Program-made: the position numbers and the translations under genes
The notes under the pieces: generated by a model
What the model saw: only the letters and a program-made list of their open reading frames with translations
Told to the model about the DNA's origin: nothing
Database searches by the model: none
Shown: piece after piece, positions 17,774-25,688 of the stretch
Position numbering within the stretch: position 1 is the stretch's first letter
How the letters are laid out: the number at the start of each line of letters is the position of its first letter
Source: Penumbrarchaeum sp964445525
GTDB taxonomy: Archaea > Thermoplasmatota > Penumbrarchaeia > Penumbrarchaeales > Penumbrarchaeaceae
Assembly: GCA_964445525.1 (NCBI GenBank)
Contig: CAYULA010000003.1
Location: 53,474 to 117,473, forward strand
Length of the DNA: 64,000 nt
Reading direction: 5' to 3'

Positions 17774-18865
17774 TCAGACCGGCTCCATTCCCCACCGGTG
17801 AAGTATGTTGCAGGACCCTTCCCTCGAGACCATGCAGGGACCTATCGGATGCTGAGGATCGCAGCCATTGGCGAAAAGTGGGCATTCCTTTGGATCGATG
17901 AGTCCCCTCAGAACCTCCCCGCAGCGGCAGCCGGCAGGTTCAGGTATGTCCATGCTCCTTACCTCTTCAAGCTCGTCCTCGTAGATTCGGTATGCATCCT
18001 TTTCAGCGAATTTTGGAGATACTGCCAGTCCCGAACCCGGTATGACGGGGAACCCTCTCCACTGGATATCGGTTTCAACGAAGGTTTCCCTCATGGCTGA
18101 AAGGGCCTCCGGGTTGCCTTCAGGTCTCACAACTCTTCCATAGAGATTGGTCAACTCCGCTCTATTTTCTTTCTTCTGTTTTGCTATCTCGAGGCATGCC
18201 ATGATGAGGTCCAGCGGCTCGAACCCCGCAATCGCCTGCGGGAGCCCGTAATCGGCTGACAGGAACCTGTAGGGGTCTTCCCCTATAATCATGGATACGT
18301 GGCCGGGTTCGATCAGGCCGTCCAGTTTTATCTCGCCCGCGGACGCTATTGCTTTCAGCGCAGGGGGGACGGTCCTGTGAAATGACATTATGGATAGATT
18401 TTCAGGCAGATCCCCCTGTAGAAGAAGGGCGGAAGTGGTTGGGGCAGTTGTCTCGAATCCGATTCCGAGGAAAACGAACTCCTTTTCCGGTTCTTTTTTC
18501 GCCATCCCGATCACATCCGTGGGAGAGTAGATGATCCTCACGTCACCTCCCCCTGACCTGATCTCGGAAAGGGTCCCCTCCCTTCCGGGAACCTTGACCA
18601 TATCCCCGAAGGAGGCTACAACCTTGCCCCTCCTTGCAAGTTCAATGGCGGATTCTATCTCGTTCCCGGTTGTTACGCAGACCGGACATCCGGGACCCTG
18701 CCTGACGGTTACCCTTACTTCTCTGAGAAGAGGCTCGATCCCGAACCTGACCAGTGTGTCCTGATGGGTTCCGCAAACGTGCATTACGGTGATACTCTCT
18801 CCGATGGAACCTATCGCATCAAGGGCTTTCCTTGCCGTTTTTTTGTTCCTAAGCTTCAGGTCCAT
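17774..18865 (-). CDS. hypD: NiFe-hydrogenase maturation protein HypD
   Basis: A 363-residue Fe-S protein that, with HypC, assembles the Fe(CN)2CO unit of NiFe hydrogenases from HypE-borne cyanide. The conserved motifs are present: VCGTHQDTL (about 30-38), GPGCPVCVTT (about 56-65) and the FETTAPTTS segment. The C-terminal cysteine cluster (GCRCGEVL, ECPLFANGCDPQHPIGPCMVS, GSC) binds the 4Fe-4S cluster. It is the last gene of the minus-strand hypB-F-C-A-D operon and overlaps the end of hypA by 17 nt. ATG 18865 is chosen because GAGG lies nine bases before it; ATG 18874 is a near alternative. Confidence 0.96.
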   Translation of the reverse strand: MDLKLRNKKTARKALDAIGSIGESITVMHVCGTHQDTLVRFGIEPLLREVRVTVRQGPGCPVCVTTGNEIESAIELARRGKVVASFGDMVKVPGREGTLSEIRSGGGDVRIIYSPTDVIGMAKKEPEKEFVFLGIGFETTAPTTSALLLQGDLPENLSIMSFHRTVPPALKAIASAGEIKLDGLIEPGHVSMIIGEDPYRFLSADYGLPQAIAGFEPLDLIMACLEIAKQKKENRAELTNLYGRVVRPEGNPEALSAMRETFVETDIQWRGFPVIPGSGLAVSPKFAEKDAYRIYEDELEEVRSMDIPEPAGCRCGEVLRGLIDPKECPLFANGCDPQHPIGPCMVSREGSCNILHRWGMEPV

Positions 18866-19253
18866 CCTCATCATCCTCGATCAGGAGCTTAACATTGCTC
18901 ACTGTAACCCCTTTTCCTTTGATAATATCCACGTCCTGTCCGCATTCGGGACAGGCGAAAACAGGCATCATGTAATGGTAAAGAGGGTTCTCCTTCACCT
19001 CGAGGTCCCCTTCATAATCGCATGAGGAGCATTTAACGAAAACCTCCTCGTCAGATATCTTCAAAACAGATCCTTTCAGAAGATCGTTTTCCGCGGTTAC
19101 GGCTTCCCAGCAGAACCTCAGCTGCTCCTCTCCGAGGAAGGTCAGCCTCCCTATGGAAAGGTGCACCTCGTCCACTTTCTGGACACCTTCGTACTGCGAG
19201 GCTGCCTGGATCACGGCCTTGACCAGATTGGAAGCTATCTGAAGCTCGTGCGA
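18849..19253 (-). CDS. hypA: NiFe-hydrogenase nickel-insertion protein HypA; start codon problematic
   Basis: HypA delivers nickel to hydrogenase large subunits. Homology runs from HELQIASNLVKAV through the zinc site (CSSCDYEG, CPECGQDV) to the stop at 18849. The family begins MHE, where the amino group and His2 bind nickel. Here the codon before HEL is TCG (19251-19253), not a start. Reading back in frame gives only ACC, AGG, GGG, GGG and then the TGA of hypC, so hypA and hypC share a frame. An ATG at 19267-19269 overlaps the hypC stop (ATGA) but is one base out of frame across a six-G run. Internal GTG 19214 would delete the nickel site. The interval given marks the homologous reading frame, not a proven start. 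Confidence 0.85.
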   Translation of the reverse strand, partial: SHELQIASNLVKAVIQAASQYEGVQKVDEVHLSIGRLTFLGEEQLRFCWEAVTAENDLLKGSVLKISDEEVFVKCSSCDYEGDLEVKENPLYHYMMPVFACPECGQDVDIIKGKGVTVSNVKLLIEDDEDGPEA

Positions 19254-19265
19254 GGTCCTCCCCCC

Positions 19266-19499
19266 TCATACCTCGCTGGCCTGGAAAGCGTCAAGGGCCT
19301 CGTCCCAGAGACTCAAGGTTTCCTTCGCGTCTTCCTCGTCCATTATCTGGAGTGCGAATCCTGCGTGGACAACTACCCAGTCTCCAAGTTTGGGCCTGAC
19401 ATAGATTGTATTGGCTTCCCTGCGGGTGCCCCCGTAGTCAACGAGGGCCCTGTTCTCGTCGATTATCTCAACGACCTTTCCCGGAATGGCAAGGCACAT
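19266..19499 (-). CDS. hypC: NiFe-hydrogenase maturation chaperone HypC
   Basis: A 77-residue chaperone that partners HypD and then the hydrogenase large subunit. The invariant N-terminus MCLAIPGKVVEI is present, including Cys2 which carries the Fe(CN)2CO intermediate. The rest is the small beta-barrel (ALVDYGGTRREANT, GDWVVVHAGFALQ) with an acidic C-terminal helix. It lies 28 nt after hypF in the minus-strand operon. Its TGA stop is in frame with, and directly followed by, the hypA reading frame. Confidence 0.95.
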   Translation of the reverse strand: MCLAIPGKVVEIIDENRALVDYGGTRREANTIYVRPKLGDWVVVHAGFALQIMDEEDAKETLSLWDEALDAFQASEV

Positions 19500-19527
19500 G
19501 CAATGGGGTCACCCGAAAGGTCCTTAA

Positions 19528-21873
19528 TCAGGTTTGCGGAGTATTGCCCGCTTTTTCGAGCTCCAGACCTGCCAACGCTGCCTGACCCACGGAGATGCCC
19601 CCGTCGCCGGGAGGAACTCTCGAATGCAAAACCGGAAAGGCCCCGTGCTCCCGACAGGACCTCACGAAATACCTCACTATGGGTAGGTCGTAGGCAACTC
19701 CTCCGGAGATCCCGACATAGGGCCTTTTGTTACTATCACCTTTATTGTCCACCAGTGATATTTCCACCATGTCGTCCAGAATCGATCCCACCATGCCCAT
19801 AACAAGGTCCGGAGTATTTCTTTGATCAGGAATTATTCCGATGGAGGGATTGTCATTTCCGAACAACTCCTCCACAAGTATCTTCCATCGTCCCGTTACG
19901 TCCACCTGATTTCCCTTCAAGGGTACGGAGAATAGAGAGGTCTCGGGATTTTTTGACCTGTCAAGTAACGATTCGAGTCTCATTGCCGGCTCACCATCAT
20001 AGGTTCTCCATGTTATGCCGAGAACAAGGGATGATAGTGCGTCCAGGAGTCTCCCGAACGAGGTTGTCGATACTGCCCGGCCATGGGTCTTTGAAAGGAA
20101 TGAGGCTGCCGCCTCATCATGGATGTCAAGATCGATTCCCGATTCCCTGGAGATCCAGTGGGCGATCCTCTCGGGATGATAGACGGAGCTGTCCCCTCCG
20201 GGAAGGCCGAAAGGCTCGAGGGATCCAAGCCTTTCGAAGAGGCCCCATGATGATCCTATTATCTCCCCGCCCCACGGGAGTCCGTCCCTTCCGTGTCCCA
20301 CCCCGTCAAGAACGAGGACCGGAAGGGAGCGGAGATCGGAGTCCACCATAAGCGAGGCGGCGTGCGCCTCATGATGCTGATATCTGTACAACGGAACGTC
20401 GAACCTCTCCGCAAATTCTCTGGCAAGTGGTATGGTCTCGTATCTGGGATGGAGGTCCGCAGAAACAGCTTCGATCTTCTGCCCGCCGAAAAGGGTCATC
20501 AATCTTTCAGCGGATTGCGAGGCATAGTCCAGAACCTCGGGGTGCCTGCTGTTTCCGATGTAAGGGCTTGTGAATGCCCTGCCCTTCACCGAAACCGTCA
20601 CGGTGACGTTCCTCTCGGCACCGAACGAGAGTATACCCCTTTCATGCGGAAGGTCCAGAGGATCAGGTATCAGTCCCCTCGCTTTTCTGATGGGAAAGGA
20701 TCTGATGGAGAAAGGTCCGGGTAACGATCTGGCAGTATCTGGATCTAAGGGGTTGGGTACAAGAACGGAATCGTCGCATCTGGCCGATATCTCTCTGTCA
20801 TGAACCAGGTATCCGTCGGCTTTCATCTTGAATGCGTTTTCGAGGTCCACCGCCATGGGTTCCCCGGGAGGATTGGCCGATGTCATGACGATGCTCTTAA
20901 GTCCGCTGCCATTATCCTTCAGAGCCTTGAATAGAAGATGATGTATGCCGGAATACGGGAGATAGATACCCACCGTACTCAGTCCCGGTGAGGCCCCTTC
21001 AAGGATTCGTGATTTTTCTTTGGCAAGATCATCCCTTTTCTTAACAAGCACGATCGGTCTTGCGGGGGAGAGGAGGGTTTTTTCAACGTAATCGGGGACC
21101 CCGGCAAGTTCTTTCGCTGATGCCAGGTCCCTTGCCATTAATGCAAACGGCTTGTAAGGGCGGCTGTACCATTTTCGGAGGCGATCCATCCTGACGGGAT
21201 CGCATACTATATGCATTCCTCCCCACCCCTTCACGATGACGATCCCTCCGGAGGAGATCATATCGGCGCACTTACGGAATGCCCGGTAGTCTTCATGGAC
21301 AACATTTCCTTTACTATCCAGGAAGCGGTATCTGGGTCCGTTCTCCGGACAGGAGAGGGTCTGGGCGTGGAATCTCCTGAAGGTCTGGTCGGAATACTCA
21401 TTCCTGCAGTCAGGACACATTGGAAAATGCTTCATTGAGGTCCTCTCCCGGTCATAGGGGAGGCCCTCTATCAGGGTGTATCTCGCTCCGCAGTCGGTGC
21501 AGTTTGTGAATGGATAGAGATACCTCCTGTTTTCGGGATCCGACATTTCCTTCAGACAGCTTTCGCATATGGCAGTGTCCGGCGGCAGGGAGGAATCCCT
21601 CTCCCCTTCCGTGGAGGCGATTATCTCAAATGAAGGTGGAATTTCCTTTTTCGGGTCAAGGACGATGATATCCCAGCTTTCGATCCTTGCCATGGGACCG
21701 AGAATGGATTCCAGTTTTTTCAGAAGTTTTTCCGGATCGATATCGCATTCGATGGTTACATGTGAGCCGTCATTTCTGACAAAACCCCTTGCCCCTAAAA
21801 TATCAGCGGCTCTCTTGACAGAGGGTCTGAATCCGACCCCTTGAACAACACCCCTGGCCTCTATCCTGAACAT
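19528..21873 (-). CDS. hypF: Carbamoyltransferase HypF
   Basis: A 781-residue enzyme making thiocarbamate on HypE from carbamoyl phosphate, the source of hydrogenase cyanide ligands. Domains in order: acylphosphatase (1-90, GVVQGVGFRPSV), zinc-finger pair (about 105-185), YrdC-like adenylating domain (about 195-380) and the Kae1-like carbamoyltransferase (about 400-781) with YQHHEAHAASLM and WGGEI. The last zinc motif reads HAQTLSCPENGP where the family has CPxCGP, so Asn178 replaces a zinc-ligand cysteine. The ATG directly follows the hypB stop. The carbamoyl phosphate could come from the carAB product encoded at 47.6-51.9 kb. Confidence 0.96.
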   Translation of the reverse strand: MFRIEARGVVQGVGFRPSVKRAADILGARGFVRNDGSHVTIECDIDPEKLLKKLESILGPMARIESWDIIVLDPKKEIPPSFEIIASTEGERDSSLPPDTAICESCLKEMSDPENRRYLYPFTNCTDCGARYTLIEGLPYDRERTSMKHFPMCPDCRNEYSDQTFRRFHAQTLSCPENGPRYRFLDSKGNVVHEDYRAFRKCADMISSGGIVIVKGWGGMHIVCDPVRMDRLRKWYSRPYKPFALMARDLASAKELAGVPDYVEKTLLSPARPIVLVKKRDDLAKEKSRILEGASPGLSTVGIYLPYSGIHHLLFKALKDNGSGLKSIVMTSANPPGEPMAVDLENAFKMKADGYLVHDREISARCDDSVLVPNPLDPDTARSLPGPFSIRSFPIRKARGLIPDPLDLPHERGILSFGAERNVTVTVSVKGRAFTSPYIGNSRHPEVLDYASQSAERLMTLFGGQKIEAVSADLHPRYETIPLAREFAERFDVPLYRYQHHEAHAASLMVDSDLRSLPVLVLDGVGHGRDGLPWGGEIIGSSWGLFERLGSLEPFGLPGGDSSVYHPERIAHWISRESGIDLDIHDEAAASFLSKTHGRAVSTTSFGRLLDALSSLVLGITWRTYDGEPAMRLESLLDRSKNPETSLFSVPLKGNQVDVTGRWKILVEELFGNDNPSIGIIPDQRNTPDLVMGMVGSILDDMVEISLVDNKGDSNKRPYVGISGGVAYDLPIVRYFVRSCREHGAFPVLHSRVPPGDGGISVGQAALAGLELEKAGNTPQT

Positions 21874-22536
21874 TCAATCTCCCTTTATCAATCCCAGGGC
21901 CTCGGCAAGCTCCTCTATGCCCCGGGAATGTTTTGCATCGGTTATTACCACCCTGGAGTTCGGTTTCACGGTGGATGCGTCCTTCTTCAGGATATCGAGA
22001 TCAACTTCCATGATGCCTGCAAGATCGGATTTGTTGATGACGATGACATCGGCTTCCCTGAAAATCACCGGGTGCTTCCTTATCATGTCATCACCTTCCG
22101 TGACGGAGATGACAACCGCCCTGATATCGGTTCCCAGGGGAAAATCCGCAGGACATACCAGATTTCCCACGTTCTCAACAAGAAGTATGTCGATATCGTC
22201 CAGCTTGAGGTCCTCAAGGGCATGCTCGGCCAGATGAGCGTCTATATGGCACTCGTTACCCGTGTTGACGTTCACGGTCGGAACTCCAAGAGCCGAGATC
22301 CTCCTGTAATCGTCATCTCCAACCACATCGCCTGTGATCACTCCCGATCTGATTTCTCTCTTTTTCAGAAGTAACACGAGCCTCTCGATGAGAAGAGTTT
22401 TGCCCGATCCGATGGATCCCATGAAATCCACGGATCTGATGTCCTTGGACCTCAGCAGATCGTGGTTTTCCTCCGCAAGCTTCCTGTTTGCCGCAAGCAG
22501 GTCCCTTTCCATGTCAACCGAGAGAACTTGATGCAT
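21874..22536 (-). CDS. hypB: Hydrogenase nickel-incorporation GTPase HypB
   Basis: A 220-residue GTPase that works with HypA in nickel insertion. The P-loop is GSIGSGKT (about 40-47). The metal site at the GTPase domain is seen in TGNECHIDAHL, with a further Cys in NVGNLVCPADF, and the guanine motif is NKSD. The N-terminus lacks the His-rich nickel store found in some bacteria. ATG 22536 is preferred because GAGGTG precedes it; GTG 22545 would include the ribosome site in the coding region. It is first in the hypB-F-C-A-D operon and its stop abuts hypF. hypE and hydrogenase structural genes are not in the window. Confidence 0.95.
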   Translation of the reverse strand: MHQVLSVDMERDLLAANRKLAEENHDLLRSKDIRSVDFMGSIGSGKTLLIERLVLLLKKREIRSGVITGDVVGDDDYRRISALGVPTVNVNTGNECHIDAHLAEHALEDLKLDDIDILLVENVGNLVCPADFPLGTDIRAVVISVTEGDDMIRKHPVIFREADVIVINKSDLAGIMEVDLDILKKDASTVKPNSRVVITDAKHSRGIEELAEALGLIKGD

Positions 22537-22835
22537 GTGGAACACCTCTGGCGGACTATCGATTCCTATACTAAAAACTATGTCCCGTATACTGATTCAA
22601 ACAGGGATAATTTCTTACATGTTGGGAAAATAGATTGACATGGGGGAGATTTACATTCGGTGAATACCCGATTTCATAAGTACATATATTCGGTAACCTC
22701 CAGCCTCCTGTCGGAATATAATATATAATTGGATATACATTTCCGGTACATCCGACATACCAGTATTGTACCTTAACGGGGAAGGTCCCGAGGGACCTGG
22801 TCAATGCTGGGTTGGATCAGTGGGAGGGCAAAGAG
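22537..22835. other. Divergent promoter region, hyp operon and surface protein
   Basis: This 299-nt spacer separates the leftward hyp operon from a rightward surface-protein gene. Rightward, ATATAATATATAATT at 22716-22730 is a likely TATA region with a leader of roughly 80 nt. Leftward, the complement of 22567-22580 (TTTTTAGTATAGG) is a candidate about 35 nt from the hypB start. No gene or clear regulator site is seen. Confidence 0.5.
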
Positions 22836-25580
22836 ATGCATAAGAGGATAGGGCTTGTTGTTGTCGCCGTGATGTTAATAGGAGGATTACTTCCATTTCT
22901 TGCGGGAGCGGAACCAACGAGGACCCTTTCGGCGGAGATAGTCGATGTGATGCTGGATGGAGAACTCGGACCCGATGGTGAGTATGCCTCCGGAACGCAT
23001 GAGGTCTCATATCTGGTGAACAACACTGGCACCGAATATTTCACGGACCTTACGACAGTTTACATGAAGGTATTCTATCCCAACGACACTCTCTACATGT
23101 CGATGGAGGAGGACAGTATTATTGCGGTTGACAATGAAACCTCCACAATGGGAGAGTTCGTATTCGGGGATATCATCCTTCCGGAAGGTGAGTTCACCAT
23201 AGTCATCAATGCCACACTAAGAGGGGTCAACTCCAGTGCAGAAATCGATGTAACGGTTGCGGATGTGGTGGATCTCTCCATTGACAGTGATTTCTTCGAA
23301 CCGGAAGGAACCTATCCGCTGAGCGAGGAGATGATGCCCAGCTATTCCGTGGAATACGACGGAAACGTAATGGGATGGGCAGGCAACGTTACTGTTGACC
23401 TGGTAATCACCTACGTTGATTCCGAGCCAAACCAGGTTAGCTACGACGAGGAAATGGAGATAATGATGTACAATTCCACTCCGGTTGATCCGGGTCATGA
23501 ATTCTCCATGATGTTCGGTGCGGGATGGACTCCCGCGATCTCCGGCCAGTACAGGGCCGTATTCACTGTTGATGCCACCGACATTGCTGATGATTATTAT
23601 CCGGAAAACGACACATTCACGGTCTTTTTCTTCATAGAAGAGGCCCCATCCATAGAGGGCTGGGTCAAGACTTCCACCGGAACACCCGTTTCGGACGTAA
23701 ACGTGAAGGCAATGATCGGTTCCATAGACACCAATATTATGACCGATGCATCCGGTTATTATCAGTTCATGGATCTGGCTCCCGGAATATACTCACTGGA
23801 GTTCACCAAGCTCTGGTCCACATCGGAGCTGAACTCTTCCGTGGAGGTTTTCGATGGACAGACCACTGTGGTCAATGCCACCATAAACAAGATGGCAGTC
23901 GGTGGACTTGAAGGAAAGGTATTCCTTCCCGACGGTGTGACACCGGCGGTTGGAGCCGAGGTTTCGATAAACGTACCCGGTGAACCCCTGGCCACGGAGA
24001 TCACCAATGAGGACGGTAATTATTCCTTTACAACGGTCAAGGCAGGTCAGATCAGCGTCTTTACAAGTTTGGAAGGTTACGAGAACGATGAGAGACCTTC
24101 GTTTCTGATAATAGAACAGATCTGGAATCCGCTGGACCTCACCCTCGGCGAGATACAGTTTACGGTTGACTTTTCACCTCCTGACGGGGAATTGTCGATA
24201 TCTATCTCACCTACCATAACGCTTCAGTTCTCCAGGCCGATCAACAGGTCCACGGTAAACGAATCCACAATCTACATGGTTGATCTTACAACGAGCGAGA
24301 CCCTTCCCGTTGCTTTTTCATTCATCGATGTGGAGAACAAGGTCCTCGTGGAACCCGAAAATCTGCTGGAATACAACAGGGATTATCGAATAACCGTCAC
24401 CGATATGGTGGAGGATGTGAACGGAAACCCGTTCCCCGACATCCGGTTCGCAAGCTTCACCACCGAGGTGCAGATAGTGGAGGTCGAGCTCCAATCCTTC
24501 TATCCCGGAGACGATCAGAGTGAGGTCCCAATTGACATCAGCATAACTGCCACTTTCCCCGAACCAATGGACGGATCGACAATAAATACCAATAACTTCC
24601 AGATTTTCATAAGCGGGGGCGGAGGATCTCCAATTCCGGGTTCGGTTGTATATTACTCCAACAATTATACCGCAAGGTTCACGCCCGCATCCAATCTTCA
24701 GTACAACGGAAGATACTCGGTATCACTGAACAACCTGGTAGAACCGCTGGACCCGAACCACATATTCCTGGGCGCTACATGGTCCTTCGAGACAATGCCG
24801 CTGATAACCACGGGAACAGTGATGGGATATGTCCTGGATGACAATGGAGAGCCTTTCCTCCCCACCGAAGTGACGATAAACATCCAGAAGGGAGACCAGA
24901 ATCCGATCTCCCTGAATGTTGACCAGGCCGGAAAGTTCGAAAGAGCCGGTCTGGAAGCCGGTCTATGGACAATTACCATCCAGGTCCCTGATTACAAGAA
25001 GCACACCGATGAGTTCACCATTGTGGCCGGCGAGGATACCAATCTTCAGGATATCGAACTGGATGAAAAGGAGGAAGACGGAGGGATCATGGATAACATC
25101 GGAGCCATAGTTCTTGTCATCCTGGTGATTGTGATCGTTCTCATACTTCTCTATGTGTTCCTGGGAAGGCGCGAGAGGCCCGTGGAAGCGGTTGAGGAAC
25201 CTGCAAGAGCCAGGGGAAGACCGGCTGCCTTCGGAGGAGCACGGGAGAGGGAATCTCTCAGGGAAAGGGAGCCGTATTATGACGAGATAGCAGAAGGCGA
25301 GTTCATGTGTCCCGTCTGCGGTAATGTTGTAGGACCGGAGGACCCCGACTGTCCCAGCTGCGGAGCGGAGTTTGAAGAGGACCTCTTCGAGTGTCCGGAA
25401 TGCGGAACCCTGATTCCCGGAGAAGCCATGGAGTGTCCCGACTGCGGTGCGAAGTTCGAGGAGGAAGAGGACGAGGAAGGAGAGGAATACGAGGAAGAGG
25501 AAGAGGAACCCGACATCACCGAGGATTACGAGGTCGATGAGCTGGACGAAGAGGAGATTCCTTTTCGCGAGAGAGAGTAG
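22836..25580 (+). CDS. Surface protein with carboxypeptidase-regulatory-like and Big_5 domains and cytosolic zinc ribbons
   Basis: A 914-residue membrane-anchored surface protein. The signal peptide is MHKRIGLVVVAVMLIGG with cleavage near AGA. An N-terminal beta region (about 25-270, CARDB-like) is followed by two carboxypeptidase-regulatory-like domains (SIEGWVKTSTGTPVSDVNV, GLEGKVFLPDGVTPAVGAEV). Two Big_5-type Ig domains (FSPPDGELSISISPTITLQF, FYPGDDQSEVPIDISITATF) and a third regulatory-like domain come next. A TM helix (GAIVLVILVIVIVLILLYVFL) precedes a cytosolic tail with two paired zinc ribbons (CPVCG/CPSCG, CPECG/CPDCG) and a very acidic end. ATG 22836 follows GGGAGG at a good distance; TTG 22812 is less likely. 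The plan matches the PKD protein at 5117. Confidence 0.88.
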   Translation: MHKRIGLVVVAVMLIGGLLPFLAGAEPTRTLSAEIVDVMLDGELGPDGEYASGTHEVSYLVNNTGTEYFTDLTTVYMKVFYPNDTLYMSMEEDSIIAVDNETSTMGEFVFGDIILPEGEFTIVINATLRGVNSSAEIDVTVADVVDLSIDSDFFEPEGTYPLSEEMMPSYSVEYDGNVMGWAGNVTVDLVITYVDSEPNQVSYDEEMEIMMYNSTPVDPGHEFSMMFGAGWTPAISGQYRAVFTVDATDIADDYYPENDTFTVFFFIEEAPSIEGWVKTSTGTPVSDVNVKAMIGSIDTNIMTDASGYYQFMDLAPGIYSLEFTKLWSTSELNSSVEVFDGQTTVVNATINKMAVGGLEGKVFLPDGVTPAVGAEVSINVPGEPLATEITNEDGNYSFTTVKAGQISVFTSLEGYENDERPSFLIIEQIWNPLDLTLGEIQFTVDFSPPDGELSISISPTITLQFSRPINRSTVNESTIYMVDLTTSETLPVAFSFIDVENKVLVEPENLLEYNRDYRITVTDMVEDVNGNPFPDIRFASFTTEVQIVEVELQSFYPGDDQSEVPIDISITATFPEPMDGSTINTNNFQIFISGGGGSPIPGSVVYYSNNYTARFTPASNLQYNGRYSVSLNNLVEPLDPNHIFLGATWSFETMPLITTGTVMGYVLDDNGEPFLPTEVTINIQKGDQNPISLNVDQAGKFERAGLEAGLWTITIQVPDYKKHTDEFTIVAGEDTNLQDIELDEKEEDGGIMDNIGAIVLVILVIVIVLILLYVFLGRRERPVEAVEEPARARGRPAAFGGARERESLREREPYYDEIAEGEFMCPVCGNVVGPEDPDCPSCGAEFEEDLFECPECGTLIPGEAMECPDCGAKFEEEEDEEGEEYEEEEEEPDITEDYEVDELDEEEIPFRERE

Positions 25581-25593
25581 AATCTGATTGAAC

Positions 25594-25626
25594 GGGAGGC
25601 CTCAGGGTCTCCCATTTTGTTTTTTA
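25594..25626 (+). terminator. Intrinsic-type terminator
   Basis: An 8-bp stem, GGGAGGCC pairing with GGTCTCCC (one G-U), has a TCAG loop and is followed by ATTTTGTTTTTT. It starts 14 nt after the stop of the zinc-ribbon surface protein. The form is that of a bacterial-style terminator; U-tracts also end archaeal transcription. Confidence 0.65.
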
Positions 25627-25628
25627 TG

Positions 25629-25644
25629 ATAAAATATATATATA
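25629..25644 (+). promoter_or_regulatory. TATA box of DUF234 ATPase gene
   Basis: ATAAAATATATATATA lies 35-50 nt ahead of ATG 25679. Initiation would fall within the GGTTAATTAA repeats, giving a very short leader. Confidence 0.55.
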
Positions 25645-25653
25645 TCCTGAACC

Positions 25654-25688
25654 GTGGTTAATTAACGGCGGTTAATTAATGCTGGTTA
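25654..25688. repeat. Three 14-nt-spaced GGTTAAT repeats spanning the start codon
   Basis: GGTTAATTAA occurs twice and GGTTAAT a third time at an exact 14-nt period (from about 25657, 25671 and 25685). GGTTAATTAA is itself nearly palindromic. The start codon of the ATPase gene lies between units two and three, so the third unit is inside the coding sequence. The position over the transcription and translation start suggests an operator. Confidence 0.75.

Noticed and set aside
19051..19269. Out-of-frame 72-codon reading from the ATG overlapping the hypC stop
   Set aside because: It has no homology to anything recognised and lies over the HypA core; it matters only as evidence for a frame problem in hypA.
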